Notes: generated from the letters alone by a model not told the origin. Counted from the stretch's first letter, positions 1 through 8,799 are shown. The stretch is DNA of 13,714 nucleotides from CAYJAD01 sp964372165 (GCA_964372165.1 CAYJPT010000056.1:1-13714); one strand, 5' to 3'. Numbers and translations: made by a program.

Positions 1-30
1 ATACATCTTTTGGATGGAATTAAAAAATAT

Positions 31-35
31 AAGGA
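31..35 (+). promoter_or_regulatory. Ribosome binding site of argG
   Basis: AAGGA stands 7 bases before the ATG at 43. It favours that ATG over the in-frame TTG at 10, which would add 11 residues unlike the start of other argininosuccinate synthases. Confidence 0.75.
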
Positions 36-42
36 TGGAAAA

Positions 43-1245
43 ATGCAAAAAGTAAATAAAGTTGTGCTTGCGTATTCTGGTGGGTTGGATACTTCTGTTA
101 TCTTAAAATGGCTTATTGAAACATACAATTGTGAAGTAATTACCATGACTGCGGACCTAGGACAAACTGAAGATTTATCTGATGTTGAGGCAAAAGCTTT
201 AAAGACAGGTGCTAGCAAGGCCTATGTTGAGGATTTGCGTGAGGAATTTGCAAAAGATTATGTATTCCCCATGATGCGCGCTTGCGGCCTTTATGAGAAC
301 CGTTATTTACTAGGTACTTCCATTGCGCGTCCGCTTATTGCCAAGCGACTTGTGGACATTGCCCGTATTGAGGGTGCAGATGCTGTGGCTCATGGTGCTA
401 CAGGAAAGGGTAATGATCAGGTACGTTTTGAATTTTCAGTGAATGCTTTAGCACCTGATTTAAAAGTTATTGCACCGTGGCGTGAGTGGGATTTAATGTC
501 ACGCACAGCTTTGAATGCTTTTGCTCAAAAGCATGGTATAGAAATCTCAAGTGCACAAAAACGCTACAGTATGGATGAAAATATGTTACATTGTAGCTTT
601 GAGGGTAGTGAGCTTGAAGATCCGGGCGAAGTGCCGCATGAGAGCTGCCATAGACTTTGTGTGCCGGTTGAAAATGCCCCTGACACACCAGAAATTATTA
701 GTATTGATTTTGAGTGTGGTGATGCTGTGGCCATCAATGGTAAAGCCATGTCTGCGGCGCAAATTGTGCAAACATTAAATGCATTGGGTGCAAAGCATGG
801 CATTGGCCGTTTAGATATGGTTGAAAATCGCTTTGTAGGTATGAAGTGCCGTGGTATTTACGAAACACCTGGCGGCACCATATTATACACAGCGCATCGT
901 GATTTGGAGGGCATTTGCCTTGACCGTGAAGTTTTAGCGGTGCGTGATATGCTAGTCCCACGTTATTCAACTGCTGTATACAATGGTTTTTGGTTTGCGC
1001 CTGAGCGTGAAGCTATGCAAGCTCTTATGGATAAGGCACAAGAAACAGTCAGCGGCAGTGTTACATTGAAGCTTTATAAGGGAAATGCTTGGCCATTAAG
1101 CCGTACTTCACCTAACACTCTATTTTGCCATGATTTAGCAACTTTTGAAGAGTGTGCCACTTATGATCATTATGATGCAGCTGGGTTTATCAAATTAAAT
1201 GCATTACGTCTGCGCACCTTTGCCGCCATGAAGAACAGAAAGTAG
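43..1245 (+). CDS. argG: Argininosuccinate synthase
   Basis: This cytosolic enzyme joins citrulline and aspartate using ATP to give argininosuccinate, the next-to-last step of arginine synthesis. The 400-residue product matches the usual family length. The N-terminal PP-loop ATP site AYSGGLDTS is at residues 10-18, and the second family signature HGATGKGNDQVRFE is at about 117-130. The C-terminal part (SRTSPNTLFCHDLATFE, then a final helix ending in RLRTFAAMKNRK) is intact. The ATG at 43 is chosen because AAGGA precedes it at proper spacing and the protein then begins directly before the first beta strand. argH follows 72 bases downstream on the same strand with no obvious terminator, so the two are probably co-transcribed. 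Whatever lies upstream, for example argF, is outside the window. Identity is very secure. Confidence 0.98.
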   Translation: MQKVNKVVLAYSGGLDTSVILKWLIETYNCEVITMTADLGQTEDLSDVEAKALKTGASKAYVEDLREEFAKDYVFPMMRACGLYENRYLLGTSIARPLIAKRLVDIARIEGADAVAHGATGKGNDQVRFEFSVNALAPDLKVIAPWREWDLMSRTALNAFAQKHGIEISSAQKRYSMDENMLHCSFEGSELEDPGEVPHESCHRLCVPVENAPDTPEIISIDFECGDAVAINGKAMSAAQIVQTLNALGAKHGIGRLDMVENRFVGMKCRGIYETPGGTILYTAHRDLEGICLDREVLAVRDMLVPRYSTAVYNGFWFAPEREAMQALMDKAQETVSGSVTLKLYKGNAWPLSRTSPNTLFCHDLATFEECATYDHYDAAGFIKLNALRLRTFAAMKNRK

Positions 1246-1307
1246 ACTACATTTATATATTTGAATTAAATTTGCAATTGTACAAAGTGATAATATTGTA
1301 TTGAATT

Positions 1308-1311
1308 GAGG
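1308..1311 (+). promoter_or_regulatory. Ribosome binding site of argH
   Basis: GAGG lies 6 bases before the ATG at 1318. The block GAATTGAGGTT (1303-1313) recurs exactly before the secreted-protein gene (5694-5704) and supports the ATG at 1318 over the in-frame TTG at 1306. Confidence 0.7.
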
Positions 1312-1317
1312 TTATAT

Positions 1318-2703
1318 ATGTCAAAAAATACTGCCTGGGGTGGTCGTTTTAGCCAAGGCCCTAAAGATATTGTGGCTGAATATACGCAATCATGTTCCTA
1401 TGATAAAGAGCTGTATGAGCATGATATAGCAGGCTCTAAGGCCCATGCACGTATGCTTGGGCGTCAAGGTATAATAAGCGAAAAAGAGGCTGAGAGCATT
1501 GTAAAAGGATTAGACTTAGTGCTGGACGAAATTACAAAGGGTGATTTTGTTTGGCAAACTAAGCTTGAAGATGTGCACATGAATATTGAGGCTAGACTTA
1601 CTGAGCTTGTGGGTGATGTGGGTAAAAAATTACACACTGGACGTAGCCGCAATGATCAGGTGGGTCTTAGTTTTCGCTTATATGTTTCAGACGCTTTGCG
1701 CATGTGGCAAGAGCTTGCGCACAAACTTATTGCAGTATTTGTGCAGCGTGCTTGTGAGCATGAAAACACAATATTACCAGGTTATACTCACTTGCAGCCT
1801 GCTCAGCCTGTAAGTTTAGCACAGCATTTATTGGCATATGCTTGGATGTTTAAGCGTGATGTGGAGCGCATGCAAGATTGCGAAAAGCGAGTGCGTATTT
1901 CGCCTTTAGGTGCAGGTGCTTTGGCAGGCACAACATATCCGCTTGACCCTGCATCTATTGCAAAAGAACTTGATATGTATGGTATTTTTAATAATTCAAT
2001 GGATGCTGTGGCTGACAGAGACTTCTTAGCGGAGGGGCTTTTTGTTGCTTCATGCACCATGATGCATTTGTCACGCTTTTGTGAAGAAATTATTATTTGG
2101 GCTAATCCTGCTTTTGGTTTTGTGCGTTTGCCCGATGATTATGCAACCGGTTCTTCCATGATGCCGCAAAAGAAAAACCCTGACGTAGCTGAACTTATGC
2201 GCGGAAAAGTAGGGCGAGTTTATGGTGCGCTTATGGGTATGCTTACTACCTTAAAAGGTCTTACTTTGACGTACAATAGGGATTTACAAGAAGATAAAGA
2301 GCCATTTCTTGATGCCAATAAAACATTGCAAAATTCTTTAATACTTATGGCTGGCATGTTGCAAGATTTGCAGTTTATGCCCAAGCGTATGTTTAAGGCT
2401 TGCAAGGCAGGTTTTTTGAATGCAACTGAACTTGCGGACTATCTTGTTGTAAAGGGTATACCATTTCGTGAGGCACATCATTTAACCGGTACAGCTGTTG
2501 CCTTGGCAGAGCAAGAGGATAAAGGACTTGAGGAGTTGTCTTTAGAGCAGTTCCAAGATATTAGCCCATTAATTACGGCTGATGTGTACGATATTTTAGC
2601 CTATCAAGCTGCAGTCAATAGACGTGAAACTCATGGTGGTACTGGTCCAAACGCGGTTAAAAAACAAATTAATGACTTAGAACATTGGCTTAAAAGCTTT
2701 TAG
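1318..2703 (+). CDS. argH: Argininosuccinate lyase
   Basis: The enzyme cleaves argininosuccinate into arginine and fumarate, the last step of arginine synthesis. It is a homotetramer of the fumarase/aspartase superfamily. The 461-residue product starts with the typical NTAWGGRFSQGP. HTGRSRNDQV is at 106-115 and GYTHLQPAQP begins at 155, with THLQP at 157-161 holding a conserved active-site His. The superfamily signature GSSMMPQKKNPD at 278-289 carries the catalytic Ser loop, and YNRDLQEDKEP follows. All active-site blocks look intact. The ATG at 1318 has GAGG at good spacing. The stop codon TAG at 2701-2703 is only 7 bases before the trkA start, so the arginine genes run straight into a potassium uptake operon. 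That pairing is probably chance operon layout, not a shared pathway. Confidence 0.98.
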   Translation: MSKNTAWGGRFSQGPKDIVAEYTQSCSYDKELYEHDIAGSKAHARMLGRQGIISEKEAESIVKGLDLVLDEITKGDFVWQTKLEDVHMNIEARLTELVGDVGKKLHTGRSRNDQVGLSFRLYVSDALRMWQELAHKLIAVFVQRACEHENTILPGYTHLQPAQPVSLAQHLLAYAWMFKRDVERMQDCEKRVRISPLGAGALAGTTYPLDPASIAKELDMYGIFNNSMDAVADRDFLAEGLFVASCTMMHLSRFCEEIIIWANPAFGFVRLPDDYATGSSMMPQKKNPDVAELMRGKVGRVYGALMGMLTTLKGLTLTYNRDLQEDKEPFLDANKTLQNSLILMAGMLQDLQFMPKRMFKACKAGFLNATELADYLVVKGIPFREAHHLTGTAVALAEQEDKGLEELSLEQFQDISPLITADVYDILAYQAAVNRRETHGGTGPNAVKKQINDLEHWLKSF

Positions 2704-2710
2704 GTGCTGC

Positions 2711-4090
2711 ATGTTTTTTGGTCCTAAGGTTGAAGAACAAAATACGCGTAAAGTGGTTATTGTGGGTGCTGGTGAAGTAGGCTATCACGTGGCCTTGCAT
2801 CTTGCCAATGAACAAAAAGAAGTAATTGTTGTTGATGTGAATGAGCAAGCTTTGCAGCGTATGGATGATACTATGGATGTACAAACTGTTTGTGCTTCCG
2901 GAGCAAGTCCACGTGTTTTGTGCGAATTAGGATTAAAAGAGTCAGATATATTTCTAGCAGTAACCAGTAGTGATGAGACTAATATTTTAGCATGCCTTTT
3001 TGCCAATACTATAGCTCCTCAGGCACAAAAACTTGCTCGTATTCGCAATATGGAATATTTAACCGAGGTTAATATTTTAGATAATCCTGCTTTAAATATT
3101 AGTGCCTTGGTTAATCCTGAGCAAGAAATTGTAAATAGTATTGATAAAAGATTAGCTTTGCCCGGTGCAGTGGAATATGGTGAATTTGCCGAAGGACGTA
3201 TTTGTATGGTAGCCATGAAAATGCATGATGGGCCATTGATTGATAAACCCCTTAAATGCTTCCGTGATATTGTAGAAGAAGATCAAATCATGGTGGGTGC
3301 CATTGTAAGAGAAAAATCCTTAATTATTCCATCCGGTGATAATACTTTAAAAAAAGGCGATGTAGCCTATTTTCTTTACCAGTCTCAAGCTCAACCTGCA
3401 TTATTAAAAGCACTTAATCGTAAACATGAATTAATTTCTTCGGTATGTATAGTGGGAGGGGGACGCATTGGTTTTTGCATGGCTGAGGCTTTTACTAAAA
3501 AAGGTATTGCTGTCACATTAATTGAGCATAATGCACAGCGCTGTGCTGAGCTTGCCAATGCCTTAGAGCATGTAACTGTTTTGCATGGTGATGGTACAGA
3601 TAAGCGACTTTTTGAAGAAGAAAATATTAAATGTCTTGATGCTTTTGTAGCGTTAACTAATAATGAAAACACTAATATTGTATCTTGCCTTTTGGCAAAA
3701 TCACTTGGCATGCGTGAAGCTGTATCACGCGTGGATAGGGCGGAATATTTATCATTACTTGAAGATATTGGCATAGATCATAGTGTAAGTTTGCGCTATT
3801 CGGCAGTGAACAGCATTTTGCAATATGTTCGCCAAGAATCCATATTATCTTGTGTCTCGGTTGGAAATGAAGCTGCAGAAATTATGGAAGTTCAAGTTAA
3901 AAAAAATTCACCATTAATTGGTAGTGCTGTGTATTCCTTAGGCTTGCCAAAGGGTGTGTTAGTGCTTGCCATTATGCGTGGTGATGAGGCGTATATTCCA
4001 AAGGGAGATACTATCATTGCCAAAAAAGACCGCATATTACTTTTGGCTTTGCGTGATGTTGTAAGTAAGGTAGAAAAAATTCTTTCTTAA
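2711..4090 (+). CDS. trkA: Trk potassium uptake regulatory subunit TrkA
   Basis: TrkA is a peripheral cytoplasmic protein that forms a ring on the TrkH channel and gates it in response to bound NAD(H) or ATP/ADP. The 459-residue product has the standard duplicated layout: a first RCK_N Rossmann domain (VGAGEVG at 18-24, with the acidic residue of VVDVNE at the end of beta 2) and its RCK_C domain, then a second RCK_N domain starting near 245 (IVGGGRIGFCMAE, with LIEHNA after it) and a final RCK_C domain up to residue 459. E. coli TrkA has nearly the same length. The start lies 7 bases after the argH stop, with AGGTG overlapping that stop, suggesting coupled translation. trkH follows 11 bases downstream, which fixes the job of the pair. 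Confidence 0.96.
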   Translation: MFFGPKVEEQNTRKVVIVGAGEVGYHVALHLANEQKEVIVVDVNEQALQRMDDTMDVQTVCASGASPRVLCELGLKESDIFLAVTSSDETNILACLFANTIAPQAQKLARIRNMEYLTEVNILDNPALNISALVNPEQEIVNSIDKRLALPGAVEYGEFAEGRICMVAMKMHDGPLIDKPLKCFRDIVEEDQIMVGAIVREKSLIIPSGDNTLKKGDVAYFLYQSQAQPALLKALNRKHELISSVCIVGGGRIGFCMAEAFTKKGIAVTLIEHNAQRCAELANALEHVTVLHGDGTDKRLFEEENIKCLDAFVALTNNENTNIVSCLLAKSLGMREAVSRVDRAEYLSLLEDIGIDHSVSLRYSAVNSILQYVRQESILSCVSVGNEAAEIMEVQVKKNSPLIGSAVYSLGLPKGVLVLAIMRGDEAYIPKGDTIIAKKDRILLLALRDVVSKVEKILS

Positions 4091-4101
4091 TATTGTAACT
4101 T

Positions 4102-5565
4102 ATGGCAAAAATAATATTTATCATAGGTTTATTGCTGCTGTGCATGACTCTTTTTATGGCAAGCTTGCTTGCTGTTTCTTATTGGTATGCTGATGGTGCA
4201 ATGCATGGCATTTTGATGGCTATGCTTGTAACACTTGCTTGCGGTTTAATCTGCATGCCGGCTTATAGAAAAAAAAGCTCCGGTCTTACTCAGCAAAAAG
4301 CCTTTGCTACCGTAGGCTTATGTTGGATTATGACCAGCCTTGTAGGAACACTTCCATTTATATTTGCAGGTGGGCTTTCTTTTACAGACGCATTTTTTGA
4401 AAGTGTTTCCGGTTTTACTACCACTGGAGCTAGTATTCTTAGGGATGTTGAAGTATTTCCTAAAAGTTTATTGCTTTGGCGTTCTCTTACTCATTGGCTT
4501 GGTGGCATGGGCATTGTTCTATTATCTTTAGCTTTATTTTCTCTTTTGGGGGTGGGTGGAATACAGCTTTATAAAGCCGAAGTTTCAGGGCATATGCCAG
4601 ATCGTTTGACTCCACGTTTGCGTGATACAGCAACCTTGTTGTGGAAAATTTATGTGGTCATGACCATAGTCTTAATCATGCTTTTGCGCTTTGGTGGTAT
4701 GGATTGGTTTGACTCGGTTAATCATAGTTTTGCAACTGTTGCAACTGGAGGGTTTTCCACACGCAATGCCTCACTAGCTGCTTTCCCAAGTCCGTTTATT
4801 CAATGGGTAATTATATTTTTTATGTTTATAGCAGGTATTAACTTTACTTTGCATTTACGTTTCTTACGCGGTGATTGGTTTTGTTTTTTCAAAAATGATG
4901 AGTGCCGTACTTACTTACATGTGCTTCTCTTTAGCATTATTGCAATAAGTTTGGTTTTATGGCTTAAACATATTGTACCTGTGCAAAGTTTTTGGGAATT
5001 TGAGGCTTTATTAAGAACTGTGACATTTCAAGTAGTTTCAATATGCACCACAACAGGATTTGCCAGTGAAAATTATGCTCTATGGCCTGCATTTGCTCTA
5101 GGTGTATTGCTTATATTAAGCTTGGCTGGAGGATGTGCAGGATCCACAGCAGGTGGCTTAAAAATGCTAAGACTACATATTTTAACTCGCCTTGCCATGC
5201 TCGAAAATTTTAGATTTTTACATCCACGTTTAGTGCGGCCCTTTAAGATGGATAATAAAAAATTATCATCAGCAGTTATTATGGCGGTGGTGGCATACTT
5301 TTTATTGTTGCTTGGGCTTTTGGTGTTGTGCACTATGCTTTTACTACTTTGCAACCTTGATTTAGAAACTGCATTTACAGCAAGTTTGTCTTGTCTTTCA
5401 AATGTTGGTCCTGGGCTTGGTAGTGTTGGGCCAGTAGATAATTTTTCGCATATACCAAGTGTTGGTAAATGGATACTAAGTGCAGCTATGCTGCTTGGAA
5501 GACTTGAGATATATGCTATTTTAATTTTGTTTACACCAGAATTTTGGAAACAGCGTGCCTGGTAG
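4102..5565 (+). CDS. trkH: Trk potassium uptake channel subunit TrkH
   Basis: TrkH is the inner-membrane K+-translocating subunit that works with TrkA. The 487-residue, strongly hydrophobic product carries the four membrane-pore-membrane repeats of the SKT family. The filter glycine of each pore loop is present: SGFTTTGAS (G109), ATVATGGFS (G216), CTTTGFAS (G319) and SNVGPGLGSVGP (G436). All four are glycine, as expected for K+ selectivity. The loop GGCAGSTAGGLKMLRL near 350 and the ending LGRLEIYAILILFTPEFW are typical of TrkH. The length matches E. coli TrkH. No clear Shine-Dalgarno is seen before the ATG at 4102, 11 bases after the trkA stop, so translation is probably coupled to trkA. It is the last gene of the apparent argG-argH-trkA-trkH run. 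Confidence 0.96.
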   Translation: MAKIIFIIGLLLLCMTLFMASLLAVSYWYADGAMHGILMAMLVTLACGLICMPAYRKKSSGLTQQKAFATVGLCWIMTSLVGTLPFIFAGGLSFTDAFFESVSGFTTTGASILRDVEVFPKSLLLWRSLTHWLGGMGIVLLSLALFSLLGVGGIQLYKAEVSGHMPDRLTPRLRDTATLLWKIYVVMTIVLIMLLRFGGMDWFDSVNHSFATVATGGFSTRNASLAAFPSPFIQWVIIFFMFIAGINFTLHLRFLRGDWFCFFKNDECRTYLHVLLFSIIAISLVLWLKHIVPVQSFWEFEALLRTVTFQVVSICTTTGFASENYALWPAFALGVLLILSLAGGCAGSTAGGLKMLRLHILTRLAMLENFRFLHPRLVRPFKMDNKKLSSAVIMAVVAYFLLLLGLLVLCTMLLLLCNLDLETAFTASLSCLSNVGPGLGSVGPVDNFSHIPSVGKWILSAAMLLGRLEIYAILILFTPEFWKQRAW

Positions 5566-5577
5566 TTTTTATGTGGT

Positions 5578-5668
5578 ATGAAAGCTAAAGTTTGCTTGCT
5601 GTAACTTGGTGTTATAGTTATAGTTTCCTAGTAGCTTGTTGTGGTTTATATGCTTTCATTTTTATATA
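5578..5668 (+). terminator. Weak candidate terminator after trkH
   Basis: ATGAAAGC (5578-5585) can pair with GCTTTCAT (5652-5659), which is followed by a T-rich run (TTTTTATAT). The 66-base loop is unusually long, so this may be coincidence. No better stem-loop is seen in the 142 bases between trkH and the next gene. Confidence 0.2.
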
Positions 5669-5697
5669 GTAATATTTATTTTAATTGATTAAGAATT

Positions 5698-5701
5698 GAG
5701 G
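5698..5701 (+). promoter_or_regulatory. Ribosome binding site deciding a GTG start
   Basis: GAGG lies 6 bases before the GTG at 5708, in the same GAATTGAGGTT context as argH. It excludes the in-frame TTG at 5696, which overlaps the site itself. Confidence 0.65.
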
Positions 5702-5707
5702 TTGATT

Positions 5708-6259
5708 GTGAAAAAAATTTGCATAAGTTTAATATTAATTTTTTCTTTCACACAGTATGGCGTTGTGGCTGCGCATGAAATTAGCAGTGCAAAAATGTTT
5801 CAGCTTATGGATCAATTATTAAAACAACGTGTAAGCTATGATAAGTGTTTAGAAAAAGCACAAAAAAACGGCATCCAACCTGAAGCTGAGAAATTGTGTC
5901 GTAATAAGTATGCCTTGCAGCGCAATTTTTCTACTGAAGAAATTTATCACCTGTATACAGAGCATATCTTAGTAGCCAGTGATTTATATAATGACTTATT
6001 GATAGCTGTGCATGGTAAGGTGCATAGAGTTGGTGAGTCAGGGCTTGGTTTTCCTGAGGTACTTTTTGCTATAGATGGATTTGGTCTTACGGGAGTACGC
6101 TTTGAATTTCCTAATAATATGGCAAAGGAAATTGCAAAGTTAAAAGTGGGAGATAGCGTAACAATTGGTGGTATTAGTAAGGGCTTGTTTAATGACAAAT
6201 ATGTTCGCATAACACATTGCGAATTTTTAAATGATACAAAAAATAAACGCAAAAAATAA
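5708..6259 (+). CDS. Secreted protein with C-terminal OB-fold (tRNA_anti-like)
   Basis: The exact function is unknown. From the GTG start the product is 183 residues. Residues 1-22 form a signal peptide: a KK basic start, a hydrophobic core, and VVAA before HEISS as a likely signal peptidase I site. There is no lipobox, so a soluble periplasmic protein is expected. Residues 23-80 are helical and charged with a possible disulfide pair (C47, C64). From about 84 to 172 the pattern (E, A, Y, then LLIAVHGKVHRV, the FEFPNN strand, LKVGDSVTIGG and YVRITHCEFL) fits the tRNA_anti-like OB-fold family seen in small exported proteins. Despite that name, exported members are not known to bind tRNA. A basic tail (KNKRKK) ends the protein. 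The gene is alone on its strand and converges with the histidine kinase gene 55 bases away. Confidence 0.75.
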   Translation: MKKICISLILIFSFTQYGVVAAHEISSAKMFQLMDQLLKQRVSYDKCLEKAQKNGIQPEAEKLCRNKYALQRNFSTEEIYHLYTEHILVASDLYNDLLIAVHGKVHRVGESGLGFPEVLFAIDGFGLTGVRFEFPNNMAKEIAKLKVGDSVTIGGISKGLFNDKYVRITHCEFLNDTKNKRKK

Positions 6260-6271
6260 TTTTAAAAACGT

Positions 6272-6299
6272 AAAAATTAAGCTTAAATATTAAATTTTT
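6272..6299. terminator. AT-rich hairpin between convergent genes
   Basis: AAAAATTAA (6272-6280) faces TTAAATTTTT (6290-6299), pairing with one bulge, and TTAAGCTTAA (6277-6286) is a small palindrome inside. It lies between the convergent secreted-protein and kinase genes, where a two-way terminator would be expected. The stem has almost no G+C, so the call is weak. Confidence 0.3.
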
Positions 6300-6314
6300 C
6301 TAGTGCATTGCTGA

Positions 6315-8756
6315 TTACGTGGTTAAAGTTTTTCTTAACCAAGAGTCAAGGCATGTGTAAAGTTCTTCTGGGTTAATTGGCTTTGCAAGGTGGTCGTTCA
6401 TACCATGGTTAATGCTAATTTCCCTATCTCCTTTCATGGCATGAGCAGACATTGCAATAATTGGCAAGCTACTAAACTTTGGATTTTGCCTAATGGTTTT
6501 GGAGGCAGTTAAACCGTCCATGATAGGCATTTGTATATCCATGAGTACAAGGTCGTATTTATTAATATTTATCATTTCAATAGCTTGCTGGCCATTTTCT
6601 GCGATGTCAACCTTATGTCCCTTTGCTGTTAATAATTCGTTGGCAATAAGTTGATTAATGTCATTATCTTCTACAAGTAAAATGTAGCCAAATAGAGGCA
6701 TTCTTTGTGCAATTATTGAAGTTTTAATTGTATTGGCTGTACTATTAGCCGATGGAATATCAATATTTGCAAAACATTCATCCATATCTACTACTGAAGT
6801 GTCAAGGTCAAAGCTTGCGGTAAAGCAAAACTTAGAGCCTTTACCAACTTCGCTTTCAACCCATATTTTGCCACCCATTATTTCGACCAGTCGTTTTGAA
6901 ATTACTAATCCAAGTCCTGTACCGCCGTATTTTCTTGTGGTTGAAGTATCAGCTTGGCTAAAGGCTGAAAATAAACGTTGAACCTGCTCCTCATTTAGCC
7001 CAATACCTGTATCACTAACACAAAAACAACACATTACTTTGGAAGTATCTACATTAACATCAAGAGATACTTCAGCAATGACAGAGCCTTCATTAGTAAA
7101 TTTTATAGCATTGCCAATGAGGTTTAATAACACTTGCTTTAAACGTAAAGGATCGCCAATTAACTTTGTTTCGATGTTGTTTTTGTGAAAAATTTGGCCA
7201 ATTATATTTTTTTCGCTAAATTTTGAGGAAAAGATGGTAAATAAATCTTCTTTAATTTCAGCCAAGGTGAATGAAGTTTTTTCAATTTCTAGTTTGCCTG
7301 CTTCAATTTTTGAAAAATCGAGTATGTCATTGATAATACGCAATAAACTTTCTGCAGAATATTGAATTTTTTTAACATATTCTTTTTGTTGCTCATTAAG
7401 AGTTGTAAATCCAAGAAGATGTATGAGACCCAAAATGCCATTCATGGGGGTGCGTATTTCATGGCTCATATTTGCCAAAAATTCACTTTTAATTCGCGTA
7501 CTTTTTTCAGCTTCGTCACGGGCAAAGGAGGCAATCCTGTGGCTTTCAATGATTTCACCAAGCATTGCTTTTTGATATGTTAAATCATTTAAGTATGAAA
7601 CAACAAATTCTTCACCTTGAATCAAAACCTTTCTAAAGATGACCTCTACAAAAAATTTTTCTTCAGTTTTAAAGTGTCCTACTTCGCCTTCAAAATAAGC
7701 ATAACCTTCATCAAACACTTGTTTAAGTAAATCATGTAGTGGAGAATTTTGATGCCCGCTTGTTTGCTCATATGTGGGTAAGGTTTGAAAATAGTTTGTG
7801 ACAAACTCTTCTTTGTCTTCAAAACCAAAAAAAGTTAATGTGGCAAGGTTACAATCTAGCGGTAAAAAGTTCTTATCCCATAGTGCAATGGAATAAGGGG
7901 CTGCATCAATTGTCTGCTTAAGTCTTTCCTCAGCCCTTTGCGTGTTACTAATTCCTTGTTTAATTTCTCGTAAGTCTTTGTAATACGATATAATAAATTT
8001 TTCATCACCACTTTGAATTTTTTGCAATATAATTTCAGCTGGCAATTCTTCACCATTAGGCAAAACATGCATCCATTCAAAACGATTATAGCCTTCATCA
8101 AGAACTTTTTTAAGATTAATAGGTACTAAATCTACTGTGCGTTGACCATTTGGTTGAAACTCAGGAGAAAGTGTAAGAAATTTTTCAAAGTATTCTTGTT
8201 TTGATTGCATGCCAAATAGACGCAATGTTCCTTCACTGCAATCTATTAGTTCAAAATTTTCATTCCAAAAATCTACACCTATAGGCAAATGTTTGAGCAT
8301 TAGTTGGTTTTTTTCGTAATTTTTTTGCTCAAGTGATATATCAGCTGCCACACGTGTTATTCCAAAAGCATGTGTAATTAAATACGTTTTATTGTTTATA
8401 ATTTGGCGCACTATTGAAATACTGCAAGAAAACATCTCACCAGTTTTCTTTTGATGCATCCATGTAAAGGCGCAAAAACCAATGTCACGTGCTTTTGTAA
8501 GGTAGGTTAGTGCTGCTACTGCAGAAAGTTGACCATCGGGTTGAAAAGGAGGTGAAAAGTCAAAAAAGGAATTTAAAAAAGTTTCTTTATCAGTGTCAAA
8601 AAGCTTGAGCACGCTATCATTTGAGTCTATTAACTCAAAATCTTCAGACCACAACATACTAAGATATTCACTATCATATATCAACTGAAGTGCATCTGCA
8701 TCGCAATCACAAATGTTAGCTTTACGCTGAATAAATGGCTTATTGCTTGTAGACAT
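6315..8756 (-). CDS. Soluble hybrid histidine kinase with three PAS domains and a receiver
   Basis: This 813-residue sensor kinase autophosphorylates on His and passes the phosphate to its own receiver Asp. There is no signal peptide or membrane segment, so it should sense a cytoplasmic signal. Three PAS domains lie at about 25-140, 150-265 and 278-395. They share the pattern LW/FW-x-x-x-F-x-L-D near their starts, and the first two also share SP-x-FQP-x-GQ. HisKA follows, with FLANMSHEIRTPMNG and phosphoacceptor H432. The ATPase domain has an N box at LIGNAIKFTN (N549), DTGIGL at 582-587 and GGTGLGL at 611-617. A C-terminal receiver (about 690-805) has LLVEDNDIN, phosphoacceptor D740 in LMDIQMPIMDG, and LAKPI with the conserved Lys. 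All catalytic residues are present. The ATG at 8756 has GGAG 5 bases upstream. No partner His-phosphotransfer protein or response regulator is nearby, so its output is unknown. Confidence 0.95.
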   Translation of the reverse strand: MSTSNKPFIQRKANICDCDADALQLIYDSEYLSMLWSEDFELIDSNDSVLKLFDTDKETFLNSFFDFSPPFQPDGQLSAVAALTYLTKARDIGFCAFTWMHQKKTGEMFSCSISIVRQIINNKTYLITHAFGITRVAADISLEQKNYEKNQLMLKHLPIGVDFWNENFELIDCSEGTLRLFGMQSKQEYFEKFLTLSPEFQPNGQRTVDLVPINLKKVLDEGYNRFEWMHVLPNGEELPAEIILQKIQSGDEKFIISYYKDLREIKQGISNTQRAEERLKQTIDAAPYSIALWDKNFLPLDCNLATLTFFGFEDKEEFVTNYFQTLPTYEQTSGHQNSPLHDLLKQVFDEGYAYFEGEVGHFKTEEKFFVEVIFRKVLIQGEEFVVSYLNDLTYQKAMLGEIIESHRIASFARDEAEKSTRIKSEFLANMSHEIRTPMNGILGLIHLLGFTTLNEQQKEYVKKIQYSAESLLRIINDILDFSKIEAGKLEIEKTSFTLAEIKEDLFTIFSSKFSEKNIIGQIFHKNNIETKLIGDPLRLKQVLLNLIGNAIKFTNEGSVIAEVSLDVNVDTSKVMCCFCVSDTGIGLNEEQVQRLFSAFSQADTSTTRKYGGTGLGLVISKRLVEIMGGKIWVESEVGKGSKFCFTASFDLDTSVVDMDECFANIDIPSANSTANTIKTSIIAQRMPLFGYILLVEDNDINQLIANELLTAKGHKVDIAENGQQAIEMININKYDLVLMDIQMPIMDGLTASKTIRQNPKFSSLPIIAMSAHAMKGDREISINHGMNDHLAKPINPEELYTCLDSWLRKTLTT

Positions 8757-8793
8757 ATTGACTCCAAGGTCGTTATAGTGCCTAAACTCATCA

Positions 8794-8799
8794 ATTATA
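8794..8799 (-). promoter_or_regulatory. Candidate -10 element of the kinase gene
   Basis: The minus strand reads TATAAT here, about 40 bases before the kinase start. No good -35 lies 16-18 bases upstream, and such hexamers are common in AT-rich DNA. Confidence 0.25.

Noticed and set aside
3391..3774. 127-residue - strand open frame inside trkA
   Set aside because: It covers the second NAD-binding domain of TrkA on the opposite strand and shows no protein-family features.
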